Origin: Unio delphinus
Taxonomy: Eukaryota > Mollusca > Bivalvia > Unionida > Unionidae
Direction of reading: 5' to 3'
Length of the DNA stretch: 64,000 bases
Assembly (NCBI GenBank): GCA_029339505.1
Contig: JAQISU010000003.1
Location: 18,421,001 to 18,485,000, forward strand
Below are positions 19,271-27,700 of the stretch, in pieces; the first letter of the stretch is position 1; each line of letters begins with the position of its first letter. The notes below the pieces were generated by a model. The model was given only the letters and a program-made list of their open reading frames with translations. It did not search any database and was not told the origin of the DNA. Both the position numbers and the translations under genes were made by a program.

Positions 19271-20674
19271 ATGTTCAAAAAATCACATGATCCGGCGTTT
19301 GATATAGACGCCCCAGTTGGCAATGATGATTCTGTACGCGATTATCAATATTACGCTTATCATGCAATAGACGCAAATAGTCGATCGCGAATTGAACTTC
19401 AAGTCCATGATACCAGTAAATATTTTTTGCCCTGTGAAGCGTTTATTGAAGTAGAAGGAGAACTTGTAACAGCTGCTGGAGCATCATATCCAGGTGGTAC
19501 TCAAGTCGGTTTTGTCAATAATGGTATTATGGCGTTATTTGAGAGTGCAAGATACCTCATTGATGGAAAAGAAATCGAGTCGATAGATCGCGATGTTGAT
19601 GTGGCTACAACAATAATCGGGTTAGCGAGATATTCTGATGATTATACAAGATCAGCAGGACCTTCTATGATGTTTGCAAAAGATGCTACAAATAACGCTG
19701 GAGGAAAACAATTCGTTGTAAGACGACCAAAAAAAGCCAGTGCTGCTAATGATGATGCTGATGTCGAGGCTGTAGTTATAAACAAAGACGTTAATTTCAA
19801 TCTAGGAGCTGCAACACGAAACTCAATGTTGGGAGTAGAGCGTAAATCATTTTCATGCGCGATTCCACTGCATCACATATTTGGATTCTGTAGAAACGTC
19901 CGAAAAGTTATTTATGGGGCGAAGCATACAGTATCGCTTGTACGAAAGAGTGATGATAACGACGCAATTTGGAGGATTCCAGCAGATGCTGCAAATCCCA
20001 ATGCTGATGCCGGTAAAGTCAATTTAACAAAAATATCATTGTGGATGCCAGTGTTGACTCCAGCAATCACCGCAGAAGAACGATTACTATCATTTATGGA
20101 CCAAGGAGGAAAGTCGTTGTTGAGTTGGCTAACCGTGAGTACAGATGTGAAGCAATCAAATATCAATGGGTTATTCACGTGGAATCTAGCATCAAAACAA
20201 GGTGTTACTGCGCCACGTCATATATTCGTAGCGTTACAGGATAACACACGAGTTGGCAATCAACTCTCCAGTCATATGATATTTGATCAATTAGGTGTGA
20301 AAGACGTCTCACTGAGAATAAATGGCCAACAGGAACCATCCGAGGATATACAACTTAATTACACAGAAAATCATATTGCACGCGTGTATCATCGTCTGCT
20401 GTCATTTATGGCACGCGATCAAAATGTCGATACTGGTTTGCAAATATCACAATATGATTTTAAAAATCTGTATCCGATCTATTACTTCTCACTGGAACAT
20501 CTCGATTTAACAAGACAGTCCGTCGTTGATATACACTTTAGAGCTAATGTAAATAAGCCTGATGCTATTGATAATTATAGAGCGGTTGCTGTCATTCTCA
20601 GCGACAAATCAATGCTACTCGAAGGTGTTGGAGGAAGAATGAGAGTGGTAGATGCACCAGTAGAAAATCTTTGA
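19271..20674 (+). CDS. Major capsid protein (double jelly-roll, hexon-like)
   Basis: 467 residues, within the normal size range for Polinton/adintovirus capsid proteins. Recognisable family landmarks include IPLHHIFGFCRNVRKVIYGAKH around residues 200-221, ISLWMPVLTPAITAEERLL around 257-275, DQLGVKDVSLRINGQ, and the C-terminal YDFKNLYPIYYFSLEHLD. These correspond to the paired jelly-roll domains that trimerise to form the icosahedral shell. There is no signal peptide or membrane segment. The start ATG follows AATAGAATAAA. The gene is intact. LEGVG near the C-terminus (residues about 449-453) happens to fit the adenain rule, but hexon-type proteins are not normally cleaved. Confidence 0.93.
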   Translation: MFKKSHDPAFDIDAPVGNDDSVRDYQYYAYHAIDANSRSRIELQVHDTSKYFLPCEAFIEVEGELVTAAGASYPGGTQVGFVNNGIMALFESARYLIDGKEIESIDRDVDVATTIIGLARYSDDYTRSAGPSMMFAKDATNNAGGKQFVVRRPKKASAANDDADVEAVVINKDVNFNLGAATRNSMLGVERKSFSCAIPLHHIFGFCRNVRKVIYGAKHTVSLVRKSDDNDAIWRIPADAANPNADAGKVNLTKISLWMPVLTPAITAEERLLSFMDQGGKSLLSWLTVSTDVKQSNINGLFTWNLASKQGVTAPRHIFVALQDNTRVGNQLSSHMIFDQLGVKDVSLRINGQQEPSEDIQLNYTENHIARVYHRLLSFMARDQNVDTGLQISQYDFKNLYPIYYFSLEHLDLTRQSVVDIHFRANVNKPDAIDNYRAVAVILSDKSMLLEGVGGRMRVVDAPVENL

Positions 20675-20713
20675 TTGAATTTTCATTGAATTAGAATCAA
20701 TCTATTATGTATA

Positions 20714-21193
20714 ATGTCATATAGTGTTATTAGTGTTACGTTAACTCCCGGTCAATTAAAAAAATTGCAATCGGAATCAGCTAAAAAATGTGGAACCACA
20801 ATCACGTTGAAACCCAACCAAATGACTGGTGGTGCAAATAAACTATCGCTGACAACTCGTCAAATAAAACATTTCAATGATGCACTTGCAGCCAAAAAAG
20901 GTGTTCAGATTACTCTCTCTGCGGCTGCTATCAAAAATATGATTAAAACAGGCGGTATATTTCCGTTGTTAGCTGCGATTCCAGCATTGATTGCAGCAGC
21001 AGCCCCAGCGGTGGCTAAAGCGGCAGCGTTAGGAGCCGTTGATACTGCAGCAGGAATGGCACTAAAGAAGGCAACTGGGAAAGGATATAAAAAAAAGGGA
21101 CGATCCGTTCACGGATTGGGTCTAAGACTACCAGGAACCCCGTATTCGTGGTACAGCGGAAAGGGTCTAAGACTACCAGGAACGATTTATTAA
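20714..21193 (+). CDS. pX-like virion core/membrane-active protein
   Basis: 159 residues. The first half is two related units of about 40 residues. Each runs from an LT-x2-Q stretch through a (G-T-T/G-V-Q)-ITL strand and ends in TGG (MTGG at 37-40, KTGG at 78-81). A hydrophobic Ala-rich segment follows (GIFPLLAAIPALIAAAAPAV, 81-100), then a basic stretch GYKKKGR, and a duplicated GLRLPGT motif at the C-terminus. This matches the protein known in adintoviruses and Polintons as pX-like. MTGG|A fits the adenain rule. The LPGTPYSWYSG motif resembles LPGTPWAKYPG ahead of the PLA2 domain in this element. The TATGTATA box abuts the ATG. Confidence 0.78.
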   Translation: MSYSVISVTLTPGQLKKLQSESAKKCGTTITLKPNQMTGGANKLSLTTRQIKHFNDALAAKKGVQITLSAAAIKNMIKTGGIFPLLAAIPALIAAAAPAVAKAAALGAVDTAAGMALKKATGKGYKKKGRSVHGLGLRLPGTPYSWYSGKGLRLPGTIY

Positions 21194-21197
21194 TTCA

Positions 21198-21212
21198 GGA
21201 ATCGAAGATTCC
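21198..21212. terminator. Hairpin between pX-like and protease genes
   Basis: GGAATC-GAA-GATTCC forms a 6-bp stem with a 3-base loop. It lies 5 bases after the pX-like stop and directly before the protease ATG at 21214. It may mark a 3' end or affect protease translation. Confidence 0.35.
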
Positions 21213-21213
21213 C

Positions 21214-21639
21214 ATGTCCAATTTTGATTTAATGGATGCGGCTAAAAAACTAGTGATTAAAAATTATTTCAGAGGTGTTTTTATGAAAGATCAATTACCA
21301 CATCAACCAAACAAAACTGAAACAGGTATTATTAATCTCGATAACAGCACCGGACCTGGAACTCACTGGGTTGCATACGCTATTGATCCACGTGGGATTG
21401 TTTATTTCGATTCATATGGATTAGCCCCACCAAAAGAGTTTATGCGGTATATAAAAACCCTTCCAATGAAGACTTGGTATTCTACGCTACCAACACAACA
21501 AATCAATGACCCACCAATATGCGGCAGTGAAGTATTAAATGTCCTTGACGCTATTTCAGCATCTAGAAAACCACCTCATATTGTCGTAAATGACTACACC
21601 AGCAATCGCTTTTTAGAGAAAGAAAGAGTTTTACAATAA
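21214..21639 (+). CDS. Adenain-type cysteine protease (maturation protease)
   Basis: 141 residues from the ATG at 21214; an upstream in-frame ATG at 21148 lies inside the pX-like gene and its extra residues are not protease-like. Catalytic residues by motif: His51 in GPGTHWVAY, Asp66 in YFDSYG (Glu in human adenovirus), Gln96 and Cys103 in QINDPPICGSEVLNVLDAI. The Gln-to-Cys spacing of seven residues is the same as in adenovirus protease. The enzyme processes virion precursors during maturation, and candidate sites exist in the pVI-like, pX-like and PLA2 proteins here. It is shorter than adenovirus protease (about 204 residues), as expected for Polintons. The stop codon is one base from the next start. 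Confidence 0.93.
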   Translation: MSNFDLMDAAKKLVIKNYFRGVFMKDQLPHQPNKTETGIINLDNSTGPGTHWVAYAIDPRGIVYFDSYGLAPPKEFMRYIKTLPMKTWYSTLPTQQINDPPICGSEVLNVLDAISASRKPPHIVVNDYTSNRFLEKERVLQ

Positions 21640-21640
21640 C

Positions 21641-22450
21641 ATGATTGATATTTGGGGGAGATCTTTGAAACCCAAACCCGATGGCACTGCAACCCCTGAT
21701 TCTATCAAGGATATAACAAAAAAAATTAAAGATGAAATAGCTGAGACGTTGAATTTAGAAAGTGTTGAACCCAATGAAATAGTTGTATTTCAGGACAAAC
21801 AGGGTAAATTGAAATCTAGTAATATTTCTCTGGATGATATTTTAGTTAAACAACAAAACGCAATCGAGAACACCGTTGCGTTATTTTCCGATCAGGGTAA
21901 ACTCAAACCGGGTGTACTCGTTTCGACGATTACAGATCGATTAAAAACTCTCAACGATGAGTTAAACAATTCTCTGGCTGTACTGGCAATACTTCAATCT
22001 AGAATTGAAGATAATATAAAACAGTTTACATCATTTCGTAGAAATATCATTGATAAATTTATTGGAACCCAGTTGGATAAAATTGAAATAAAACTCCCTG
22101 ATATTAAAAAATCCATCGATGAGACGAAAAACTTCATTGAAAAAACAAAAATTCCTCATGAGAAAACCAACAACGTCGTGTACACAATCCAACACGGATT
22201 ATTTGCGTGGACACCTACAGACAACGAATTCGATATCACTACAACCGTTAGTGGTATTTATCGATTAACACTAGTAACAACGAATCAATTTAATATTTCA
22301 TCGTCGAGTTCATTCGGGGTCAATAATACGATTTCAACGATCATCGACAAGGATACAATTGAAAAGTTCACGATAACATCTACTGATAAAAATTTGGTTA
22401 GGGTTTCAATAACGTGGTATGTAGAATTCGTAGTAGATCTGAGCAAATAA
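21641..22450 (+). CDS. Candidate fibre/spike-like protein
   Basis: 269 residues, starting one base after the protease stop. Residues about 20-90 include two similar DK/DQGKLK segments. Residues 85-175 are mainly helical with heptad character (long stretches rich in L/I/N/K/E, including RLKTLNDELNNSLAVLAILQ). Residues 180-269 look like a beta-rich head (GLFAWTPTDNEFDITTTVSGIYRLTLVT...FTITSTDKNLVRVSITWYVEF). A stalk plus terminal beta domain is the common design of viral fibres and spikes, and the position between protease and penton-like genes fits. No family was recognised, so a receptor-binding role is inference only. The last codons overlap nothing; a 50-bp gap follows. Confidence 0.55.
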   Translation: MIDIWGRSLKPKPDGTATPDSIKDITKKIKDEIAETLNLESVEPNEIVVFQDKQGKLKSSNISLDDILVKQQNAIENTVALFSDQGKLKPGVLVSTITDRLKTLNDELNNSLAVLAILQSRIEDNIKQFTSFRRNIIDKFIGTQLDKIEIKLPDIKKSIDETKNFIEKTKIPHEKTNNVVYTIQHGLFAWTPTDNEFDITTTVSGIYRLTLVTTNQFNISSSSSFGVNNTISTIIDKDTIEKFTITSTDKNLVRVSITWYVEFVVDLSK

Positions 22451-22500
22451 CTAAATTGAAATCGTAATTGAAAACGCTAGTGTTTTTAAAATAAACAACA
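22451..22500 (+). promoter_or_regulatory. Intergenic region with imperfect CGCTAG palindrome
   Basis: Contains two AATTGAAA words and AAAACGCTAGTGTTTT, a near-copy of the palindrome at 18715. AAAATAAACAACA then leads into the ATG at 22501. AATAAA here could be a poly(A) signal for the upstream gene. Confidence 0.4.
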
Positions 22501-23049
22501 ATGACTTTGTCATCGACGCAATGTCGCTATGATCAGGTCAGAGAATTTCAGAATAGACTCAAAACCCTCACTGAGGAGTATCAAATAAAAATAAAAAAAT
22601 ACCGACGAAGAATCACCACAATTGATGTTATTATATACTCGGTGTCAAGCGTTCTCACTGGTGCCGGAATAATACTTGCATCGGTTACAATGATTGCCCC
22701 GGTCGTAGTTCCAATTTGCATTTCTGCGGTGGCTACAATCGGGGGTATATTAACCGGGATAGCAAAAAAGATATCATCATGCAGCCAGAGTAAACTGCAG
22801 AATTACTTACTTCAATTTCATATTGCATCAACCGCATATTCGCAGTTATCATTGATGATATCATCGTCACTCAATAATACGATTATATCAGATAGTGAAT
22901 TCTCAGCGATGGTCAGTATTTTTGATTCCGCGATATCGAAATTAGAGCGACAACATGAGTATAATAACAATGACAACACCGATGGAATCAGAAAACACGA
23001 ACCCAAAAAACAAAATGATCTCAATAATATCAACATTACCAGATTGTGA
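22501..23049 (+). CDS. Two-helix membrane protein, Polinton-conserved type
   Basis: 182 residues. A charged N-terminal helical stretch (REFQNRLKTLTEEYQIKIKKYRRR reading about 14-37) precedes two hydrophobic segments at about 43-65 and 67-88, with small residues and glycines (SVLTGAGIILASVTMI, ATIGGILTGI). A helical C-terminal half then includes SSLNNTIISDSEFSAMV. Polintons of many animals encode a protein with this plan of a Gly-rich double membrane segment followed by an 'is-D-x-EF' helix; its function is unknown. The last 50 residues fall in a 151-bp duplication that also carries the start of the next gene, so the original C-terminus may have been different. No signal peptide is seen. Confidence 0.7.
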   Translation: MTLSSTQCRYDQVREFQNRLKTLTEEYQIKIKKYRRRITTIDVIIYSVSSVLTGAGIILASVTMIAPVVVPICISAVATIGGILTGIAKKISSCSQSKLQNYLLQFHIASTAYSQLSLMISSSLNNTIISDSEFSAMVSIFDSAISKLERQHEYNNNDNTDGIRKHEPKKQNDLNNINITRL

Positions 23050-23195
23050 ATTCTCAGTGATGGTCAGTATTTATGATTCCTCGATACCAAAATTAGAAAT
23101 AAATCATGAGTATAATGACAACACCGCAGGAATTACTTCAACAAATAGTGGAGAACACGAACCCAGTACAAACAAGCATGATATCAATAACATCA
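22891..23195. repeat. 151-bp tandem duplication spanning a gene junction
   Basis: Copy one starts at 22891 (GATAGTGAATTCTCAGCGATG) and copy two at 23042 (GATTGTGAATTCTCAGTGATG); they stay alignable for about 150 bp with small indels. Each copy has the tail of the membrane-protein frame and the first codons of the penton-like frame. An ATGAGTATAAT start region is thus present at 22955 (dead, it runs into a shifted frame) and at 23106 (in use). Confidence 0.88.
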
Positions 23196-24485
23196 ACGAA
23201 TCCAGAATTCAGTGTGAATTTCCCCTCTCCGGTCCCAGTGAAGGAGATAGCGCTAGCAAAACTACGAGTGTATCACAGTTGGCCTAATATCAGATCAAAA
23301 TCATTTGGTGGTCAACAACCAAATAATTCACTGGTGTTTGCAAATAAGAATAAACCCGACGGAACCCCAGACTGGAACGTCGTTTCGATACCAACAGGGT
23401 CATACCAAATTGAACAAATCAATAATGAATTCGCGCGTAGAATAAAATCGATTACTGGAATAGAGTCAAAAATCGCTATAACAGTTCATGAACCGACGCT
23501 ATCATCCGCAATTGAGATAAGCACAGAAGGATACGTAGTAGATATCTATCAAAGCTCAATAAGAACCGTACTAGGATGGCCTGAAAAACCACCCGGGGGG
23601 AAAACCGTTAATTTACCAGAACCTAAAAAATCTGATTATATCACCGACAGAATAAAATTTGATAATCCAATAAAGTGTTATAAAGATTACCAATCCAATG
23701 CAGATTTTTTTACTTTCGCATATTACTCAACTGGAGGAGAGGAGGATATCATAGAGAGAGATCGTTTTATTAACGAACCTAAAGTCGTTGAAAATTTTAC
23801 AACGATGAACAATGATTTTTCTCTGTTGTTAACATCTCTTAAATCCGGCTCTCTCACCCGAGATGAATTTATCAGTGTTGTAGAAATATGCAACAAAATC
23901 ATCGACGATATGGAAACATTTAATTCACAAATTATTCTAGAGATATTAGGTGACGGTAATCCTAAAACGAGAACAGAATTTGCATTAGAATATAAAATCC
24001 GCGAAGAAGATATTCGTGAATTTAAACTACCAGGATATAACGTACCAGAACTAAAAAAACTTCTCAGTGATGCCATCGATGTTGGTTTTAAAATAATTCA
24101 TGACGCATGGAAAAAAACAACATCACCGGAAATAAAAATCCTCAAACACAATAATAACCCAGACGGTGGCGGCAGGCATATCGCTCCGTTCAACGTGAAT
24201 ATTTCAACGGTGATTGCGCTCAATTTAGTGTGTGATGTTATCGAAGGAAGCTATCAAATTAATCTCGAACGATCAAATCAAGCTCAGCAGGGATATATTC
24301 TTTATTCATTTGCACCAACAGCTCCTCCAGGATTCCTAATTATTGAAAACCCAATTAATCCTGTCTATATGCGATGCCATAATAATTCATTAACCAGAAT
24401 TAATTTCAAACTCACCGACCAGTCAAATAATCTGATTGATTTACAAGAAGAGGTGTTAGCGATTAGTCTGTTTGTAAAGTCCTAA
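23106..24485 (+). CDS. Minor capsid protein (penton-like)
   Basis: 459 residues from the ATG at 23106. ATG 23115, preceded by GTATA as at several other genes here, may be the real start and would drop three residues. The N-terminal part has the Polinton penton-like layout: FSVNFPSPVPVKEIALAKLRVYHSWPNI, then NNSLVF, then IPTGSYQIEQINNEFARRI. The C-terminal part has a second family landmark (GYILYSFAPTAPPGFLIIENP...INFKLTDQSNNLIDLQEEVLAISLF). Such proteins form the pentameric vertices of the capsid with a single jelly-roll fold. The middle (about 190-340) is charged and helical, and looks like an insertion. The stop codon sits in the loop of a 7-bp hairpin. The gene is intact. Confidence 0.85.
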   Translation: MSIMTTPQELLQQIVENTNPVQTSMISITSTNPEFSVNFPSPVPVKEIALAKLRVYHSWPNIRSKSFGGQQPNNSLVFANKNKPDGTPDWNVVSIPTGSYQIEQINNEFARRIKSITGIESKIAITVHEPTLSSAIEISTEGYVVDIYQSSIRTVLGWPEKPPGGKTVNLPEPKKSDYITDRIKFDNPIKCYKDYQSNADFFTFAYYSTGGEEDIIERDRFINEPKVVENFTTMNNDFSLLLTSLKSGSLTRDEFISVVEICNKIIDDMETFNSQIILEILGDGNPKTRTEFALEYKIREEDIREFKLPGYNVPELKKLLSDAIDVGFKIIHDAWKKTTSPEIKILKHNNNPDGGGRHIAPFNVNISTVIALNLVCDVIEGSYQINLERSNQAQQGYILYSFAPTAPPGFLIIENPINPVYMRCHNNSLTRINFKLTDQSNNLIDLQEEVLAISLFVKS

Positions 24486-24492
24486 GGACTTT
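24476..24492. terminator. Hairpin around the penton-like stop codon
   Basis: AAAGTCC-TAA-GGACTTT: a 7-bp perfect stem whose 3-base loop is the stop codon itself (24483-24485). A second small hairpin AGGAT-TTTC-ATCCT follows at about 24520-24533. The 59 bp between the stop and the right TIR hold nothing else. Confidence 0.4.
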
Positions 24493-24544
24493 CATCATAA
24501 ATTGATTTGCAATTTCAAAGGATTTTCATCCTAAAGACTCGATC

Positions 24545-24784
24545 AAATTATCGATATTTTTTATTAACCCAGTGATGAAATCACTAGCAGCAGAGAGGGT
24601 GAATGACAACAAGTTGCGACCAAAATCGTAAAATCTCCGTTTGCAAAAATGGAGACTTTTTTTGTCTGAAAAAGTTGTAGGATTCACCCCTGAGACATTT
24701 TTTTTTTGATCGTAGGAAGGTTCGTTTTAAGGATTCAATCAAATTTTGTCTGAAAAAGTTGTAGGGTTCACCCTCTCTGCTGCT
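24545..24784 (-). repeat. Right terminal inverted repeat (240 bp)
   Basis: Inverted copy of the left TIR. It includes the nested inner inverted 18-mer (24586-24603), the doubled CCTACAAC motif on the minus strand, and the same hairpin. It ends with CTGCTGCT next to the CGAGA duplication. Confidence 0.95.
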
Positions 24785-24789
24785 CGAGA
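24785..24789. repeat. Target site duplication, right (CGAGA)
   Basis: Second copy of CGAGA, followed by satellite sequence in the correct phase (TACTTATATCAACG). Confidence 0.85.
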
Positions 24790-27700
24790 TACTTATATCA
24801 ACGTTGAAGTGGTTGAACACATATGCTTCCTTCTTCATTAAGATGCCTGTCTCAACATATCCATCTACACATCGCTATAACTATCCATGTTTACTAGAAT
24901 ACATCGAGATATTTCAATGCAAATACAATAATCTACGTTGTGGTGTTTCAATTCAGCTAGATTCACTTTCTTGGGGAAAAATCTATCTACATATGACAAT
25001 ATACGTAGACTGATAGATAGCTACATAATTCCATCTACGTGAAGATGAGTCGATATCCAAATAACAAACTACATGAAGATAAATCTGACAACATGTAAGC
25101 TTTTATCTGGATACATATCTATAGACAGAAACCAAATCACATCGTGTTATATCAATCGAGATATATATATCAACGTTGACGTGGTTGAATACATATGTTT
25201 CCATCTTCATTAAGATGCTTATCTCAACATATCCATCTACACATCGCTATAACTATCCATGTTTACTAGAATACATCGAGATATTTCAATGCAAATATAA
25301 TAATCTACGATGTGGTGTTTCAATTCAGCTAGATTCATTTTCTTGGGGAAAAATCTATCAACATATGACAATATACGTAGACTGAAAGATAGCTACATAA
25401 TTTCATCTACTTGAAGATGTGTCGATATCCAAGTAACAAACTACATGAAGATAAATCTGACAACATGTAAGGTTTTATCTAGATACATATCTATAGAAAG
25501 AAACCAAATAACATCGTGTTATATCAATCGAGATACATATATCAACGTTGAAGTGGTTGAATACATATGCTTCCATCTTCATTAACATGCTTATCTCAAC
25601 ATATCCATCTACACATCGCTATAACTATCCATGTTTACTAGAATACATCGAGATATTTCAATGCAAATACAATAATCTACGTTGTGGTGTTTCAATTCAG
25701 CTAGATTCACTTTTTTGGAGAAAACTCTATCTATATATGACAATATACGTAGACCGATAGATAGCTACATAATTCCATCTACGTGAAGATGTGTCGATAT
25801 CCATATAACAAACTACATGAAGATAAATCTGACAACATGTAAGCTTTTACCTGGATATATATCTATAGACAGAAACTAAATCACATCCTGTTAAATCAAT
25901 CGAGATACATATATCAACGTTGAAGTGGTTGAATACATATGTTTCCATCTTCATTAAGATGCTTATCACAACATTACCATCTACACATCGCCATAACTAT
26001 CCATGCTTACTAGAATACATCGAGATATTTCAATGCAAATATAATAATCTACGATGTGGTGTTTCAATTCAGCTAGATTCACTTTCTTGGGGAAAAATTT
26101 ATCTACATATGACAAAATGCGTAGACTTATAGTTAGCTACATAATTCCATCTACGTGTAGAAGTATCTATATACATATAACAAACTACATGAAGATAAAT
26201 CTGATAACATGTAAGCTTTTATCTGGATACATCTCTATAGACAGAAACCAAATCACATCCTGTTCAAACAATCGAGATACATATACCAAGTTGAAGTAGT
26301 TGTATACATATGTTTCCATCTTCATTAAGATGCTTATCTCAACATATCCATATACACATCGATATAACTATCCATGTTTATTAGAATACATCGAAATATT
26401 TCAATGCAAATACAATAATCTACGTTGTGGTGTTGTGGTGTTTCAATTCAGCTAGATTCACTTTCTTGGGGAAAAATCGGTCTACATATGACAATATACG
26501 TAGACTGATAGATAGCTACATAATTTCATCTACGTGAAGATGTTACGATATCCATATAACAAACTACATGAAGATAAATCTGACAACATGTAAGCTTTTA
26601 TCTGGATACATATCTATAGAAAGAAACCAAATCACATCGTGTTATATCATTTGAGATACATATATCAACGTTGAAGTGGTTAAATATATATGCTTCCATC
26701 TTCATTAAGATGCTTATCTCAACATATCCATCTACACATCGCTATAACTCTCCATGTTTACTAGAATACATCGAGATATTTCAATGCAAATACAATAATC
26801 TACGTTGTGGTTTTTCAATTTAGCTAGATTCATTTTCTTGGGAACAATGTATCTACATATAACAATATACGTAGACTGATAGATAGCTACATAATTCCAT
26901 CTACGTGAAGATGTGTCGATATTCATATAACAAACTACATGAAGATAAATCTGACATCATGTAAGCTTTTATCTGGATACAAATCTATAGACAGACACCA
27001 AATCACATCTTGTTATATCAATCGAGATACATATATCAACGTTGAAGTGGTTGAATACATATGTTTCCGTCTTCATTAAGATGCTTATCTCAACATATCC
27101 ATCTACACATCGCTATAACTATCCATGTTTACTAGAATACATCGAGATATTTCAATGCAAATACAATAATCTACGTTGTGGTGTTTCAATTCAGCTAGAT
27201 TCACTTTCTTGGGGAAAAATCTATCTACATATGACAATATACGTAGACTGATAGATAGCTACATAATTTTATCTACGTGAAGATGAGTCGATATCCATAT
27301 AACAAACTACATGAAGATACATCTGACAACATGTAAGCTTTTATCTGGATACATATCTATAGACAGAAACCAAATCACATCGTGTTATATCAATCGAGAT
27401 ACATATATCAACGTTGAAGTGGTTGAATACATATGTTTCCATCTTCATTAAGATGCTTATCTCAACATATCCATCTACACATCGCTATAGCTATCCATGT
27501 TTACTAGAATACATCGAGATATTTCAATGCAAATACAATAATCTACGATGTGGTGTTTCAATTCAGCTAGATTCACTTTCTTGGGGAAAAATCTATCTAT
27601 ATATGACAATATACGTAGACCGACAGATTGCTACATAATTCCATCTACGTGAAGATGTGTCGATATCCATATAACAATCTACATGAAGATAAATCTGACA

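Larger units (their letters stand above)
9462..24784. mobile_element. Complete Polinton/Maverick (adintovirus-like) element
   Basis: A 15.3-kb insertion bounded by nearly identical inverted repeats of about 240 bp and a short target duplication. It encodes the hallmark Polinton set: rve integrase, family B DNA polymerase, packaging ATPase, adenain-type protease, double jelly-roll capsid protein and penton-like capsid protein. It also has PLA2, pVI-like and pX-like virion proteins as in adintoviruses. Genes on the two strands are tightly packed and no introns are evident. The TIRs differ by one substitution and one A-tract length change, so insertion looks recent. The 5'-AG ends agree with Polinton ends. 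Unusual features are the polymerase-helicase-HNH fusion, the free-standing HNH gene and the zinc-ribbon/PLA2 frameshift arrangement. Confidence 0.96.

Noticed and set aside
22955..23287. 110-codon frame between the membrane and penton-like genes
   Set aside because: It is the duplicated start region of the penton-like gene running into a shifted frame; treated as a result of the 151-bp duplication, not as a gene.
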